This document shows, one piece after another, positions 9,954 to 17,110 of a DNA stretch of 64,000 bases. The translations under genes and the position numbers were made by a program. Each line of letters starts with the position of its first letter. Position 1 is the stretch's first letter. The notes below the pieces were generated by a model. That model had not been told where the DNA came from. It made no database searches and was given only the letters and a program-made list of their open reading frames with translations. The stretch is taken from positions 62,001 through 126,000 of the forward strand of contig DATCDN010000138.1 of assembly GCA_036510675.1 (NCBI GenBank). The letters are read 5' to 3'. Source of the stretch: JAATGI01 sp036510675. Lineage in GTDB: Bacteria; Pseudomonadota; Alphaproteobacteria; ATCC43930; CGMCC-115725.

Positions 9954-11348
9954 ATGCTCAGGAAAAAAATATTCATCTGCGTGCAGGGATTGTTTGTAAA
10001 AGGCGATTCCATCGGTGGCGATGCTGTCTTTCAGTGGCGCGCGCTCAGGGAGGTTTTCAAGGAAGCGGTCGAGGTCCGCCTCTTTTGTGAGCATTTCGAT
10101 CAGAAGCTTCACGACGGTGTCGCGATTGAGCCACTCGAAAACTTCTTTGTGGCGATGACTGCCTATCCGGATGCCGTGATCATTTACCATTTTTGCGACG
10201 GCTGGCCGCGGTTCGAGGAACGGCTAATCTCGGGATGCGGCAACCTCATCGTGCGATGGCACAACAATACACCGCCATGGTTTTTGGCAAAATACGCCGC
10301 CCAATACGTCGATCGAACCATGACGGGATATGATTCCATTGTCAGGCTCGCGCGGAACACCAATTGCCGCTTCTGGTGCAACAGCGAATTTACCGCCCGG
10401 CAACTGGCGATTTTAAATGTAGCCGTCACTAGAATCCATGTGGTCTTCCCAGCGTCTCGCTATATTGATTTCCCGCGCCCGCAACCAGTCGCCGTGAAAA
10501 TCGGCCGTCAAGTCAAGAGCATCCTATTTGTCAGCCGAGTTGTGCCCCATAAGGGCCACAGGCAAGCTATCTTATGCGCGGCCTATGCCAAGCACCGACT
10601 GGGCATCCAAGCCAAGATGGTGTTCGCGGGGCGTCTCGACAGCGGAACAAGCGCGTATCACCAAGACCTGATCGCCCTTGCGAAAGAAGTGGGGGTCGAA
10701 CTCGAATTGCCCGGAGAGGTCGATAATGTTCGATTGGAAGAACTTTATCGCGGCGCGGACGTTTTTCTTTGTCTCTCCGAGCATGAGGGGTTCGGTATTC
10801 CGGTCTTCGAGGCGATGCGGACAGGCTTGCCGGTATTAGCTTGGATGGCGAATGCGACGGCGGAACTGATGATTGGTCATCCGCTATCTGGCGGCGATCT
10901 TTCACCGCGATGGTTCGCGGCGGCCATGGCGACATTGCAGATTCCGGAAATCCACGATTATGTCTTGCGATGGCAAAATGAGAACGTAATTCCACGATAC
11001 ACGAAAGAAGTGATTGTTTCGCAAATCGTCGCGGCGATGGAGCCTTTCCAATTTCCAGTCATAAATGATCGTCCGCCGCGAGCCAAACCACATGGTCCGC
11101 GATTTTTTGATCAGCGCCGCGAAGATTTGATACGAGACAAAATCGCGGAATTTTATAGGCGAATTGGCGATAGCGAACTCGCCGTCGACGACATCATTCC
11201 CAAGGAGATCCCAGAGAATTTCGTTACGCTCTATGATATTGAATTTTATCGCAGTCTGAAAGCGAGGCGGCCGCGCGATGGTCGGTCATCGTGGAGAAAA
11301 ATGCCGTGGCGCCTATTAGTGGGGCCGAAACATGCGCGCCGTGGTTAA
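9954..11348 (+). CDS. Family 4 glycosyltransferase
   Basis: 464-residue GT-B glycosyltransferase, likely retaining. The N-terminus is MLRKKIFICVQGLFVKGDSI. The middle carries ILFVSRVVPHKGHRQAI (hinge and start of donor domain, near residue 185). The donor site is GADVFLCLSEHEGFGIPVFE followed by AMRTGLPVLAW, with the E-x7-E pair. The protein has a long C-terminal extension with a predicted helical tail. Start is the second of two tandem ATG codons, seven bases after GAGG. Base composition is clearly AT-richer than the flanks, suggesting acquisition. No other polysaccharide genes are adjacent, so the acceptor (capsule, LPS or protein glycan) is unknown. Confidence 0.85.
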   Translation: MLRKKIFICVQGLFVKGDSIGGDAVFQWRALREVFKEAVEVRLFCEHFDQKLHDGVAIEPLENFFVAMTAYPDAVIIYHFCDGWPRFEERLISGCGNLIVRWHNNTPPWFLAKYAAQYVDRTMTGYDSIVRLARNTNCRFWCNSEFTARQLAILNVAVTRIHVVFPASRYIDFPRPQPVAVKIGRQVKSILFVSRVVPHKGHRQAILCAAYAKHRLGIQAKMVFAGRLDSGTSAYHQDLIALAKEVGVELELPGEVDNVRLEELYRGADVFLCLSEHEGFGIPVFEAMRTGLPVLAWMANATAELMIGHPLSGGDLSPRWFAAAMATLQIPEIHDYVLRWQNENVIPRYTKEVIVSQIVAAMEPFQFPVINDRPPRAKPHGPRFFDQRREDLIRDKIAEFYRRIGDSELAVDDIIPKEIPENFVTLYDIEFYRSLKARRPRDGRSSWRKMPWRLLVGPKHARRG

Positions 11349-11533
11349 ATTCAGGGCCTGTCGCCGACCTGTCACGCCATGTCACCGCGATCGGCCGGGG
11401 GAGACGTTGATTCACCTGAGCTGGTCCTGGAAAATCGGACAGGGCGCCAAGGTGTGTTCCGCTGGGTAACGGAGGAATACGAGAAGACGCGATCAAGCGC
11501 GATCCTGGCGCGAAAACTCCTTAACGCGCCCGC

Positions 11534-12292
11534 TCATCGCGATGCTGGCGGCAGGCGCATCTCGCTCTGTTCATAGCCGCAATCGCGCGCGATGCGGATG
11601 ATCCGCTCGCCGGCTTCGACCGTAATCACCGGCAGCACGGTGACGATCGGCTCGTGCCCGGCGCGCTCGAGCGCCGCCGCCGCCGACCGGCTCCGTGCGA
11701 GCCGCATCAGATTGAGGCGGGTCGGGAACATCACCAGGGCGCGGCCGGCATCCCCCGCGGCCAGCGCGTCGGCCGGCGACAGCCAGGCACATTCCAGCGT
11801 CTCGCGGCCATCCGCCGCCGCGATCTGCCCCGCCGGCGCCGGGGCGATGAAGAAATGCGTATCGAAGCGCCGCGGCTCCGCCTCCGGCGTGATCCAGTGC
11901 GCGAACCGCACCAGCCGATCGGTTGCGAATTCCAGCCGCGCCTCGCCCAGAAGCGCCACCGGATCGACCGCCGAATCGGGATAGGCATCGCGCAATCGCC
12001 GCATGTCCGCGCCGTCGATCAGGCGATCCTCACCCCGAGGATGGGCTAGGAAAATGCCGGCCTCCTCCCACGTCTCGCGGATCGCGGCGATGCGAAAAGG
12101 CAAGAGGTCGGCGGGGCGGCTGTGGCGTGTCAGCGCGGCATCGGCGGCATCGACCTTGCCACCAGGAAAGACCAGCGCGCCGGCCGCGAAGCCGGATTTC
12201 GTATGCCGGCGAACCATCAGCACCTCGATGCCAGCCGGACCATCGCGCAGCAGCATGATGGTCGCGGCGGGAAGGGCGGGCGGGATAGTCAT
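11534..12292 (-). CDS. NUDIX hydrolase (NUDT7/8/19-like, possible CoA or nucleotide pyrophosphatase)
   Basis: 252-residue NUDIX-fold protein. The NUDIX box is GGKVDAADAAL, a long insert, and RIAAIRETWEEAGIF near residues 50-85. The insert between GG and RETWEEAG is typical of the NUDT19/CoA-diphosphatase-like group rather than MutT. Such enzymes split X-diphosphate substrates, and the substrate here is not determinable. The ATG (MTIPPALPAATIML) is chosen because homologous sequence begins there. An upstream TTG would add 26 residues. It is transcribed away from selC. Confidence 0.82.
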   Translation of the reverse strand: MTIPPALPAATIMLLRDGPAGIEVLMVRRHTKSGFAAGALVFPGGKVDAADAALTRHSRPADLLPFRIAAIRETWEEAGIFLAHPRGEDRLIDGADMRRLRDAYPDSAVDPVALLGEARLEFATDRLVRFAHWITPEAEPRRFDTHFFIAPAPAGQIAAADGRETLECAWLSPADALAAGDAGRALVMFPTRLNLMRLARSRSAAAALERAGHEPIVTVLPVITVEAGERIIRIARDCGYEQSEMRLPPASR

Positions 12293-12390
12293 GGAAGGAT
12301 TTCCGATCTCACCTGGCGGGACCGCGTCTGAGATGAAATGTTGTGGTCTTCTCTCCGGGTGAGATACCAAGTTGCCGCGATCCTGGATAG

Positions 12391-12486
12391 GGAAGAGAAG
12401 CGTCCCCGGTGGGACGGCCGGACTTCAAATCCGGCAGGGGCCGTCAGCCGGTCCTTGGTGGGTTCGACCCCCACTCTCTTCCGCCA
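12391..12486 (+). tRNA. selC: Selenocysteine tRNA, anticodon UCA
   Basis: A 96-nt tRNA with the unusual long acceptor arm, a long variable arm, anticodon loop GACTTCAAATC with anticodon TCA, T loop GGTTCGACCCC, and encoded CCA end. The acceptor pairs GGAAGAGA with TCTCTTCC. It is closely similar in design to E. coli selC. It directs UGA decoding by SelB at SECIS elements. No selA, selB, selD or UGA-containing selenoprotein gene was recognised in this window, so they must lie elsewhere if the system is active. Confidence 0.96.
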
Positions 12487-12502
12487 TTTTCCTCCCAACC
12501 CT

Positions 12503-12519
12503 CCCCCGTAAAACGGGGG
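12503..12519 (+). terminator. Short GC hairpin after selC, possible terminator
   Basis: CCCCCG and CGGGGG separated by five bases form a perfect six-pair stem 17 nt after the tRNA CCA end. No T tract follows, so termination would be weak or it may serve as a processing barrier. The nitrile hydratase genes begin 60 nt further on. Confidence 0.4.
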
Positions 12520-12580
12520 CCAGTCACCGCGCCGGTCACCGTGCTTGTCAAAATTCACCGATGCGGACAAGCTGAACGCC

Positions 12581-13225
12581 ATGTCACATGACCACGACCA
12601 CGATCATCATCACGGCCACGAGCATCCGCATGGTTCGGAATTTTCCGAGATGCAGGCCCGGGTGCGCGCGCTCGAAACCATTCTGACCGAGAAGGGCCAT
12701 GTCGATCTGGCAACCCTCGATCTGATCGTCGAGGCCTATGAGACCCGCATCGGGCCGCGCAACGGCGCCCGGATCGTGGCGCGCGCCTGGGTCGACCCGG
12801 CGTTCAAGCGGCGGCTGTTGGCCGACGCGACCGAAGCCACCAATGCGTTGAACATGGTCAGCCCCGTCGGCGCGCATCTGATCGCGGTCGAGAACACGCC
12901 CGCGACCCATAACATCATCGTCTGCACCCTCTGTTCCTGTTATCCGTGGGAGGTGCTGGGCCTGCCGCCGGTCTGGTACAAATCGGCCGCCTATCGCAGT
13001 CGCGCCGTGATCGAGCCGCGCGCCGTGCTGGCCGATTTCGGCGTGACCTTGCCGCCCGATACGCACATCCGCGTCTGGGATTCGACGGCGGAGACCCGTT
13101 TCCTCGTCCTGCCGATGCAGCCCCCCGGCACCGACGGCTGGAGCGAGGCGCGGCTCGCCGAGCTGGTGACGCGCGACAGCATGATCGGCACCGGCCTGCC
13201 GCTTGCCGCCGACATCGCGCCATGA
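12581..13225 (+). CDS. nthA: Nitrile hydratase alpha subunit, cobalt type
   Basis: 214-residue catalytic subunit that hydrates nitriles to amides. The metal-binding motif is VCTLCSC at residues 114-120 (Cys115, Cys118 and Cys120; the last two are normally oxidised to sulfinic/sulfenic acid). Threonine between the first two cysteines marks the Co(III) class. YPWEVLGLPPVWYKS follows, as in known family members. The first 20 residues are strikingly His/Asp-rich (MSHDHDHDHHHGHEHPHG), a metal-handling tail also seen in related enzymes. An upstream TTG would extend the frame, but ATG at 12581 matches family N-termini. Its stop overlaps the beta start (ATGA). Confidence 0.95.
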   Translation: MSHDHDHDHHHGHEHPHGSEFSEMQARVRALETILTEKGHVDLATLDLIVEAYETRIGPRNGARIVARAWVDPAFKRRLLADATEATNALNMVSPVGAHLIAVENTPATHNIIVCTLCSCYPWEVLGLPPVWYKSAAYRSRAVIEPRAVLADFGVTLPPDTHIRVWDSTAETRFLVLPMQPPGTDGWSEARLAELVTRDSMIGTGLPLAADIAP

Positions 13226-13875
13226 ATTCGCTCCATGACATGGGCGGCATGCACGGGTTCGGACCGGTCGAGCCGGAGGCGAGCGAGCCGCCCTTCCATG
13301 AACCGTGGGAGGGCCGCGTCGCGGCGCTCTATCGCGCGATGGGGTTTGCCCGGCTGTGGACCATCGATGGCGGCCGCGCCCAGATCGAGGCGTTGCCGCC
13401 ACGGACATATCTTGTCGCGTCCTATTATGCCAAGTGGTTGATGGGGCTCGAAAGCAGCGTGCAGCGCGCAGGGCTGGTCGGCGCGGATGAGATCGCGGCC
13501 GGCCACGCGCTGCGTCCCGCTTCTTATGCGACGCGGGTGATGGCGCCCGCCGACGTCGCCGGCCTGAAGCGCGGCGACTATGCGCGGCCCGCCCCGGCGT
13601 CGGCCCGCTTCCAGGCGGGCGATCGCGTCCGCACGCTCAACATCAACCCCGTCACCCATACGCGATTGCCGCGCTATGCCCGTGACAAGGTCGGCACGAT
13701 CGAGGCGGTGCGCGGCTGCCATGTCTATCCCGACACCGCCGCGATCGGCGCCGGCGATCAGCCGCAATGGCTCTACACGCTGGTGTTCAGCGGCCGCGAG
13801 CTGTGGGGCGAGGCCGCCGACCCGACGCTCGCCGTCTCGATCGAGGCGTTCGAGCCCTACCTCCAACCCGCATGA
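13222..13875 (+). CDS. nthB: Nitrile hydratase beta subunit
   Basis: 217-residue structural partner of the alpha subunit. It starts MNSLHDMGGMHGFGPV, the conserved beta N-terminus. The C-terminal domain has the SH3-like barrel with FQAGDRVRTLNINPVTHTRL and ELWGEAADP. Arginines that contact the alpha-subunit cysteine cluster are expected in the N-terminal half and around the HTRLPRYARDK region. It overlaps both neighbours by four bases, so alpha, beta and accessory protein are translated as one coupled unit. Confidence 0.94.
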   Translation: MNSLHDMGGMHGFGPVEPEASEPPFHEPWEGRVAALYRAMGFARLWTIDGGRAQIEALPPRTYLVASYYAKWLMGLESSVQRAGLVGADEIAAGHALRPASYATRVMAPADVAGLKRGDYARPAPASARFQAGDRVRTLNINPVTHTRLPRYARDKVGTIEAVRGCHVYPDTAAIGAGDQPQWLYTLVFSGRELWGEAADPTLAVSIEAFEPYLQPA

Positions 13876-14237
13876 GCGGCGCCGACATCGATTTGCCGGG
13901 CCTGCCGCGCGACGCCGACGGGCCGGTGTTCCGCGAGCCGTGGGAAGCGCAATCCTTCGCCATGGCGCTGGCGCTGCACCAAGCCGGGCTGTTCGCCTGG
14001 CCCGAATGGGCGGCGATGCTCGCCGACGAAATCAAGCGCGCCCACGCGGCGGGCGATCCCGACACCGGCGAGACCTATTATCGCCATTGGCAGGCGACGC
14101 TGGAGCGCATGGTCGCGCTGAAGGGCCTGACCGATGGCGCCGCCATCGGCCGCTACAGCGCGGCCTGGAGCCACGCCGCGCGGCGCACCCCGCACGGCAC
14201 GCCGATCATCCTCAAGGACACGGATTTCGCGGACTAG
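13872..14237 (+). CDS. Nitrile hydratase accessory (activator) protein
   Basis: 121-residue small protein related to the N-terminal part of the nitrile hydratase beta subunit (PVFREPWEAQSFAMALALHQ, then FAWPEWAAMLADEI, and ETYYRHWQATLERMV). In cobalt nitrile hydratases this third gene is the self-subunit-swapping chaperone that delivers metal and drives cysteine oxidation. It overlaps the beta gene by ATGA. The gene order alpha-beta-accessory is standard for the cobalt class. Confidence 0.88.
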   Translation: MSGADIDLPGLPRDADGPVFREPWEAQSFAMALALHQAGLFAWPEWAAMLADEIKRAHAAGDPDTGETYYRHWQATLERMVALKGLTDGAAIGRYSAAWSHAARRTPHGTPIILKDTDFAD

Positions 14238-14295
14238 GGTTGCGCCATTACGCCCTGCCGGACCAGAATGCACGAACCCAGAGGGAGACCGTCTC

Positions 14296-15471
14296 GTGAG
14301 CGAAAGCAGAAACCTGAAAGCCGGCGTATTCCTGCCACCGTTCCATCCCACCGACGAAGACACGACGCTGACCATGGAGCGCGATATCGAGCTGATGCAG
14401 TGGCTCGACCGGGTCGGATTCGCCGAGGCATGGATCGGCGAGCATCATTCCGGGGGCTATGAGATTTACGGCTGCCCCGAAATGTTTATCGCCGCCGCCG
14501 CGATGGTTACCAAATCAATACGGCTTGGTACCGGCGTGATATCGGTGCCGTACCACAATCCGCTGATCCTGGCGGACCGCATTTGCCAGCTCGACCATCA
14601 GACGCGCGGCCGCGCCATGTTCGGGTTTGGCCCCGGCCTCTTGCCCTCCGACGCGCTGATGCTGGGCATCGACCCCGAGGTGCAGCGCGATCGCATGATC
14701 GAGGGCATCGACATCATCACCCGGCTGTTCAACGGTGAGGTCATCACCAAGACCACCGACTGGTACACGCTGAACAATGCGCGCCTCCACTTGCAGCCCT
14801 ATACCAAGCCGCGGCCCTACATGGCGATCGCCAGCTCGGCGACGCCGAACGGCGGCAAGATCGCTGGCACATACGGCACCGGCATGATCAGCGTCGCCGC
14901 CGGGGCGCGCGACGGCTATGACGCGCTCGCCACTAACTGGCGCCTCGCCAACGAAATCTCCGAGCAGAATGGCCGCACCATGCAGCGCTCGGAATGGCGC
15001 CTGATGGCGCCGTTCCACATCGCCGACACGCGCGAGCAGGCGCTGGCGAATTGCCGCGAAGGCTTCGCCAAGTGGGAAAAATATGGCTATGCCGTCAGCC
15101 CCAATGGCGGCGCGGCGATTGGCCTGCCCAGCCTCGACGGCATCAACGAGAATGGCTATGGCGCGATCGGCACGCCCGACGACGCGCTGGCGGTGCTGGA
15201 GCGGTTCTGGGAAAAGACCGGCGGCTTCGGCACCATCCTGATGCTGGCCCATGATTTCGCCAATTGGGAGGCGACCAAGCGCTCCTACGAATTGTTCGCC
15301 AATTATGTCCTGCCCAAGTTCAATCGCACAAACGAGTGGCGCAATACCTCGATGGAATGGCTGCGCGAAAACAATGTCGGGTTCTCGCAGAAGCGCAACG
15401 ACGCGATGATGCACACCATCCAGAAGCACTTCACCGAGGAAGCGAAGAAGAAGGCGCAAGCCGCTGAATAG
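14296..15471 (+). CDS. LLM-class flavin-dependent monooxygenase (luciferase-like)
   Basis: 391-residue TIM-barrel enzyme expected to use reduced FMN and oxygen. N-terminal KAGVFLPPFHPTDED and AWIGEHHSGGYEIYGCPE are typical of the bacterial luciferase/limonene-monooxygenase-like group, followed by IRLGTGVISVPYHNPL. Start is GTG with AGAGGGAGACC upstream, and the frame continues open upstream inside the accessory gene. It lies 58 nt downstream of the nitrile hydratase operon on the same strand, so it may be co-transcribed. A role in producing or consuming a nitrile or aldoxime is only speculation. A strong hairpin follows the stop. Confidence 0.87.
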   Translation: MSESRNLKAGVFLPPFHPTDEDTTLTMERDIELMQWLDRVGFAEAWIGEHHSGGYEIYGCPEMFIAAAAMVTKSIRLGTGVISVPYHNPLILADRICQLDHQTRGRAMFGFGPGLLPSDALMLGIDPEVQRDRMIEGIDIITRLFNGEVITKTTDWYTLNNARLHLQPYTKPRPYMAIASSATPNGGKIAGTYGTGMISVAAGARDGYDALATNWRLANEISEQNGRTMQRSEWRLMAPFHIADTREQALANCREGFAKWEKYGYAVSPNGGAAIGLPSLDGINENGYGAIGTPDDALAVLERFWEKTGGFGTILMLAHDFANWEATKRSYELFANYVLPKFNRTNEWRNTSMEWLRENNVGFSQKRNDAMMHTIQKHFTEEAKKKAQAAE

Positions 15472-15480
15472 CCCAGTTCG

Positions 15481-15510
15481 GTAGACGGAAGCGGCGCCGC
15501 TTCCATCTAC
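15481..15510 (+). terminator. Long palindromic hairpin downstream of the LLM monooxygenase gene
   Basis: GTAGACGGAAGCGGC is followed immediately by its near-perfect complement GCCGCTTCCATCTAC, giving a 15-pair stem with one C/A mismatch and essentially no loop. It lies ten bases after the stop. There is no T run, so it may act as an attenuating or mRNA-stabilising hairpin rather than a classical intrinsic terminator. Confidence 0.5.
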
Positions 15511-15535
15511 CGGCTGGGCGGAGGGACGGCGCGGG

Positions 15536-15630
15536 TCACCGCCACACCGGCTTGCCGGTACCCGGCAGCCCGAGGCTGGGCCATTTGTCGGTGACCGCCT
15601 TCACCACCGCATCGTCCATGCGGATTTCGC
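15536..15630 (-). pseudogene. Duplicate 3' end of ubiD (95-bp remnant)
   Basis: This segment aligns without gaps to the last 95 bases of the intact ubiD at 17111-17205, with 83 of 95 positions identical. It encodes EIRMDDAVVKAVTDKWPSLG then LPGTGKPVWR and a stop, versus KSVWK in the intact gene. Similarity ends abruptly at 15630. The two copies are direct repeats on the same strand, flanking a 1.48-kb cassette of three genes. This is the arrangement left by site-specific or homologous insertion at a gene's 3' end. The small divergence is greatest at the stop-codon end, which suggests the second copy arrived with the element. Confidence 0.8.
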
Positions 15631-15711
15631 TTGAGGCATGGACCCCGCCCCCCGATCAAGCCCCGGAGTTCGCCGGGGCGGCGCCGTTCCTGAAAGCCGA
15701 TTTATCGAACG

Positions 15712-15933
15712 TCAAGCTAAGACCGCGATCGCCTTGAGTCGCTTGGCGAGCGACGGTCGGGCCATGCCCAAATCGTAAGCCGTCTGGAGATTGAGCCAGT
15801 ATTCCGGCGACTGACCGAAGACGCGCCCGAACAACAACGCCAATTCCGCCGTCACCGGCCGCGTGCCCTTGACGATGTGCGAGACACGCATCGGCGATAC
15901 GCCGATCGCCCGCGCGAACCGGACCTGAGTCAT
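15712..15933 (-). CDS. higA: HigA-family antitoxin (Xre helix-turn-helix), N-terminus disrupted or start unresolved
   Basis: The 73 residues from the only usable ATG contain the HTH (MTQVRFARAIGVSPMRVSHI) and the family tail QSPEYWLNLQTAYDLGMAR. HigA proteins normally begin about 20 residues earlier. That stretch (NPANHPGEFLAEILDAVG) is present in frame at 15934-15987, but no ATG, GTG or TTG opens it before an in-frame stop near 16040. An ATG at about 16001 is one frame off. Either a frameshift has separated the start from the domain, or the short form is used. It sits 64 nt downstream of a ParE-type toxin gene, in toxin-first order as in higBA. Confidence 0.7.
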   Translation of the reverse strand: MTQVRFARAIGVSPMRVSHIVKGTRPVTAELALLFGRVFGQSPEYWLNLQTAYDLGMARPSLAKRLKAIAVLA

Positions 15934-15997
15934 GCCAACAGCATCGAGGATTTCGGCGAGAAATTCACCGGGATGATTGGCCGGATTCCGCTTTTGA

Positions 15998-16306
15998 TCA
16001 TGATATTCGACGACTCTGACCGGGACCGAAAACTCGAAGTATTACGATATTGCCAGCCGTCAATACGTCATTGGTATCAGGATCGACCGCATAGACGATG
16101 GTATGGGCCTCAACGACCCGCTCGCGGGTTCCTGGAATTTCGCCGCGCGGCCATATCACCGGATCGAACCTGAGTCGTCGAATGGCGTCGGAAATTCGAC
16201 GTATTCGTTCCTTCGCGAGTCTGCCAGCGCCAAGTTGGCGATACCACCGCCGTATGTTAACGATGTCGACCGCAGCAGCTTGCGAATAGGCAATCCGTCG
16301 CGGCAT
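15998..16306 (-). CDS. ParE/RelE-superfamily toxin
   Basis: 102-residue protein with the fold pattern of the ParE/RelE toxins: MPRRIAYSQAAAVDIVNIRR, a central basic helix, EIPGTRERVVEAHTIVYAVD and the terminal strand ILRVFGPGQSRR. Members inhibit gyrase or cleave ribosome-bound mRNA; which applies here is unknown. It starts nine bases after the upstream 259-residue gene, whose C-terminus looks like an antitoxin, and is followed by a HigA-like gene. It could therefore be neutralised by either protein. Confidence 0.78.
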   Translation of the reverse strand: MPRRIAYSQAAAVDIVNIRRWYRQLGAGRLAKERIRRISDAIRRLRFDPVIWPRGEIPGTRERVVEAHTIVYAVDPDTNDVLTAGNIVILRVFGPGQSRRIS

Positions 16307-16315
16307 TTTCTAGAA

Positions 16316-17095
16316 CTAATGTTTATGAGGAGTGGGCGTGGGAAGTTCGTTAGGCGTATCCCAAGAGTCGATCCATGCTTCAATTTCTTCGGAGGGGATC
16401 GTTTGTCCCTTCTTGACCTGATCGAGCGCCTCGCGGATGAGAGCAACCTTACCGCTGGGGGAAGCCGATCCCGCATCGTCATCGCCTACCGACCCGTCCT
16501 GCGCAAGATCGAGAAGGAAGGCGCCGAAATCCAATTGATCTAAGCGGTTCAACTTGTCCACTTTCCCGACGGCCGTCACGATTTCGTCGCCCGGCTCATT
16601 TGGGTACACGGCGAGGTGCCATCTGCCGAAAGCCTCGATTTCAGGGGTAAGCGGCAAATCAAGCGCGACGTAATAGGCGCATGCCTGCAACAGGACGTGA
16701 TCCGTATCAACGTCCAATTCGTCGATAGCCAAAGCCTTATCCGCGTCTTTATCCGCGTGCTTGAGAAAATTTGCCGGCTTGTGCTGCTGAATTTGAATCC
16801 ATTTTTTTGCTTGGGGAAGTTCCCGCCGCAGCTCTTGGTCAGTTCGCTTTGTGCCATCGAACGCTTGAAACACTCGACGCATCGCGTGCACGGCGGCATC
16901 GTCCTCAATTGTTACGCCATGCTTCTCCGCGAGACTTCTGAGGACCTCGCCGGCCGCCGCCGCCACGGAATGGATCGGCAATATGTCGTCATTCGCAAAG
17001 AGCCAGCGGATGGCTGCGTCAAGTTGCCGTTGAGCAGCGGCCTCTTTGGTAATTGTGACGGTCATATCGCAAACGCTACGCCCATGATCGGTCAT
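16316..17095 (-). CDS. Uncharacterised protein with antitoxin-like C-terminal tail
   Basis: 259 residues. Residues 15-200 form an alpha-helical domain (RQLDAAIRWLFANDDILPIH, PANFLKHADKDADKAL, ACAYYVALDLPLTPEIEAFG) that resembles a widespread but unnamed family of about 200-residue proteins. The last 45 residues (ALDQVKKGQTIPSEEIEAWI then DSWDTPNELPTPTP) read like the C-terminal toxin-binding half of ParD/Phd-type antitoxins, which often end in WGTPNELPPP. The gene is followed after nine bases by a ParE-type toxin. I infer a fusion of the helical domain to an antitoxin tail; no function for the helical part is claimed. The start is ATG at 17095 or Met11; neither has a clear ribosome site. Confidence 0.65.
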   Translation of the reverse strand: MTDHGRSVCDMTVTITKEAAAQRQLDAAIRWLFANDDILPIHSVAAAAGEVLRSLAEKHGVTIEDDAAVHAMRRVFQAFDGTKRTDQELRRELPQAKKWIQIQQHKPANFLKHADKDADKALAIDELDVDTDHVLLQACAYYVALDLPLTPEIEAFGRWHLAVYPNEPGDEIVTAVGKVDKLNRLDQLDFGAFLLDLAQDGSVGDDDAGSASPSGKVALIREALDQVKKGQTIPSEEIEAWIDSWDTPNELPTPTPHKH

Positions 17096-17110
17096 TGGTC
17101 AAATATGGTC

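Noticed and set aside
11349..11533. Short ORFs between the glycosyltransferase and the NUDIX gene
   Set aside because: No ribosome sites, motifs or consistent frame; treated as intergenic.
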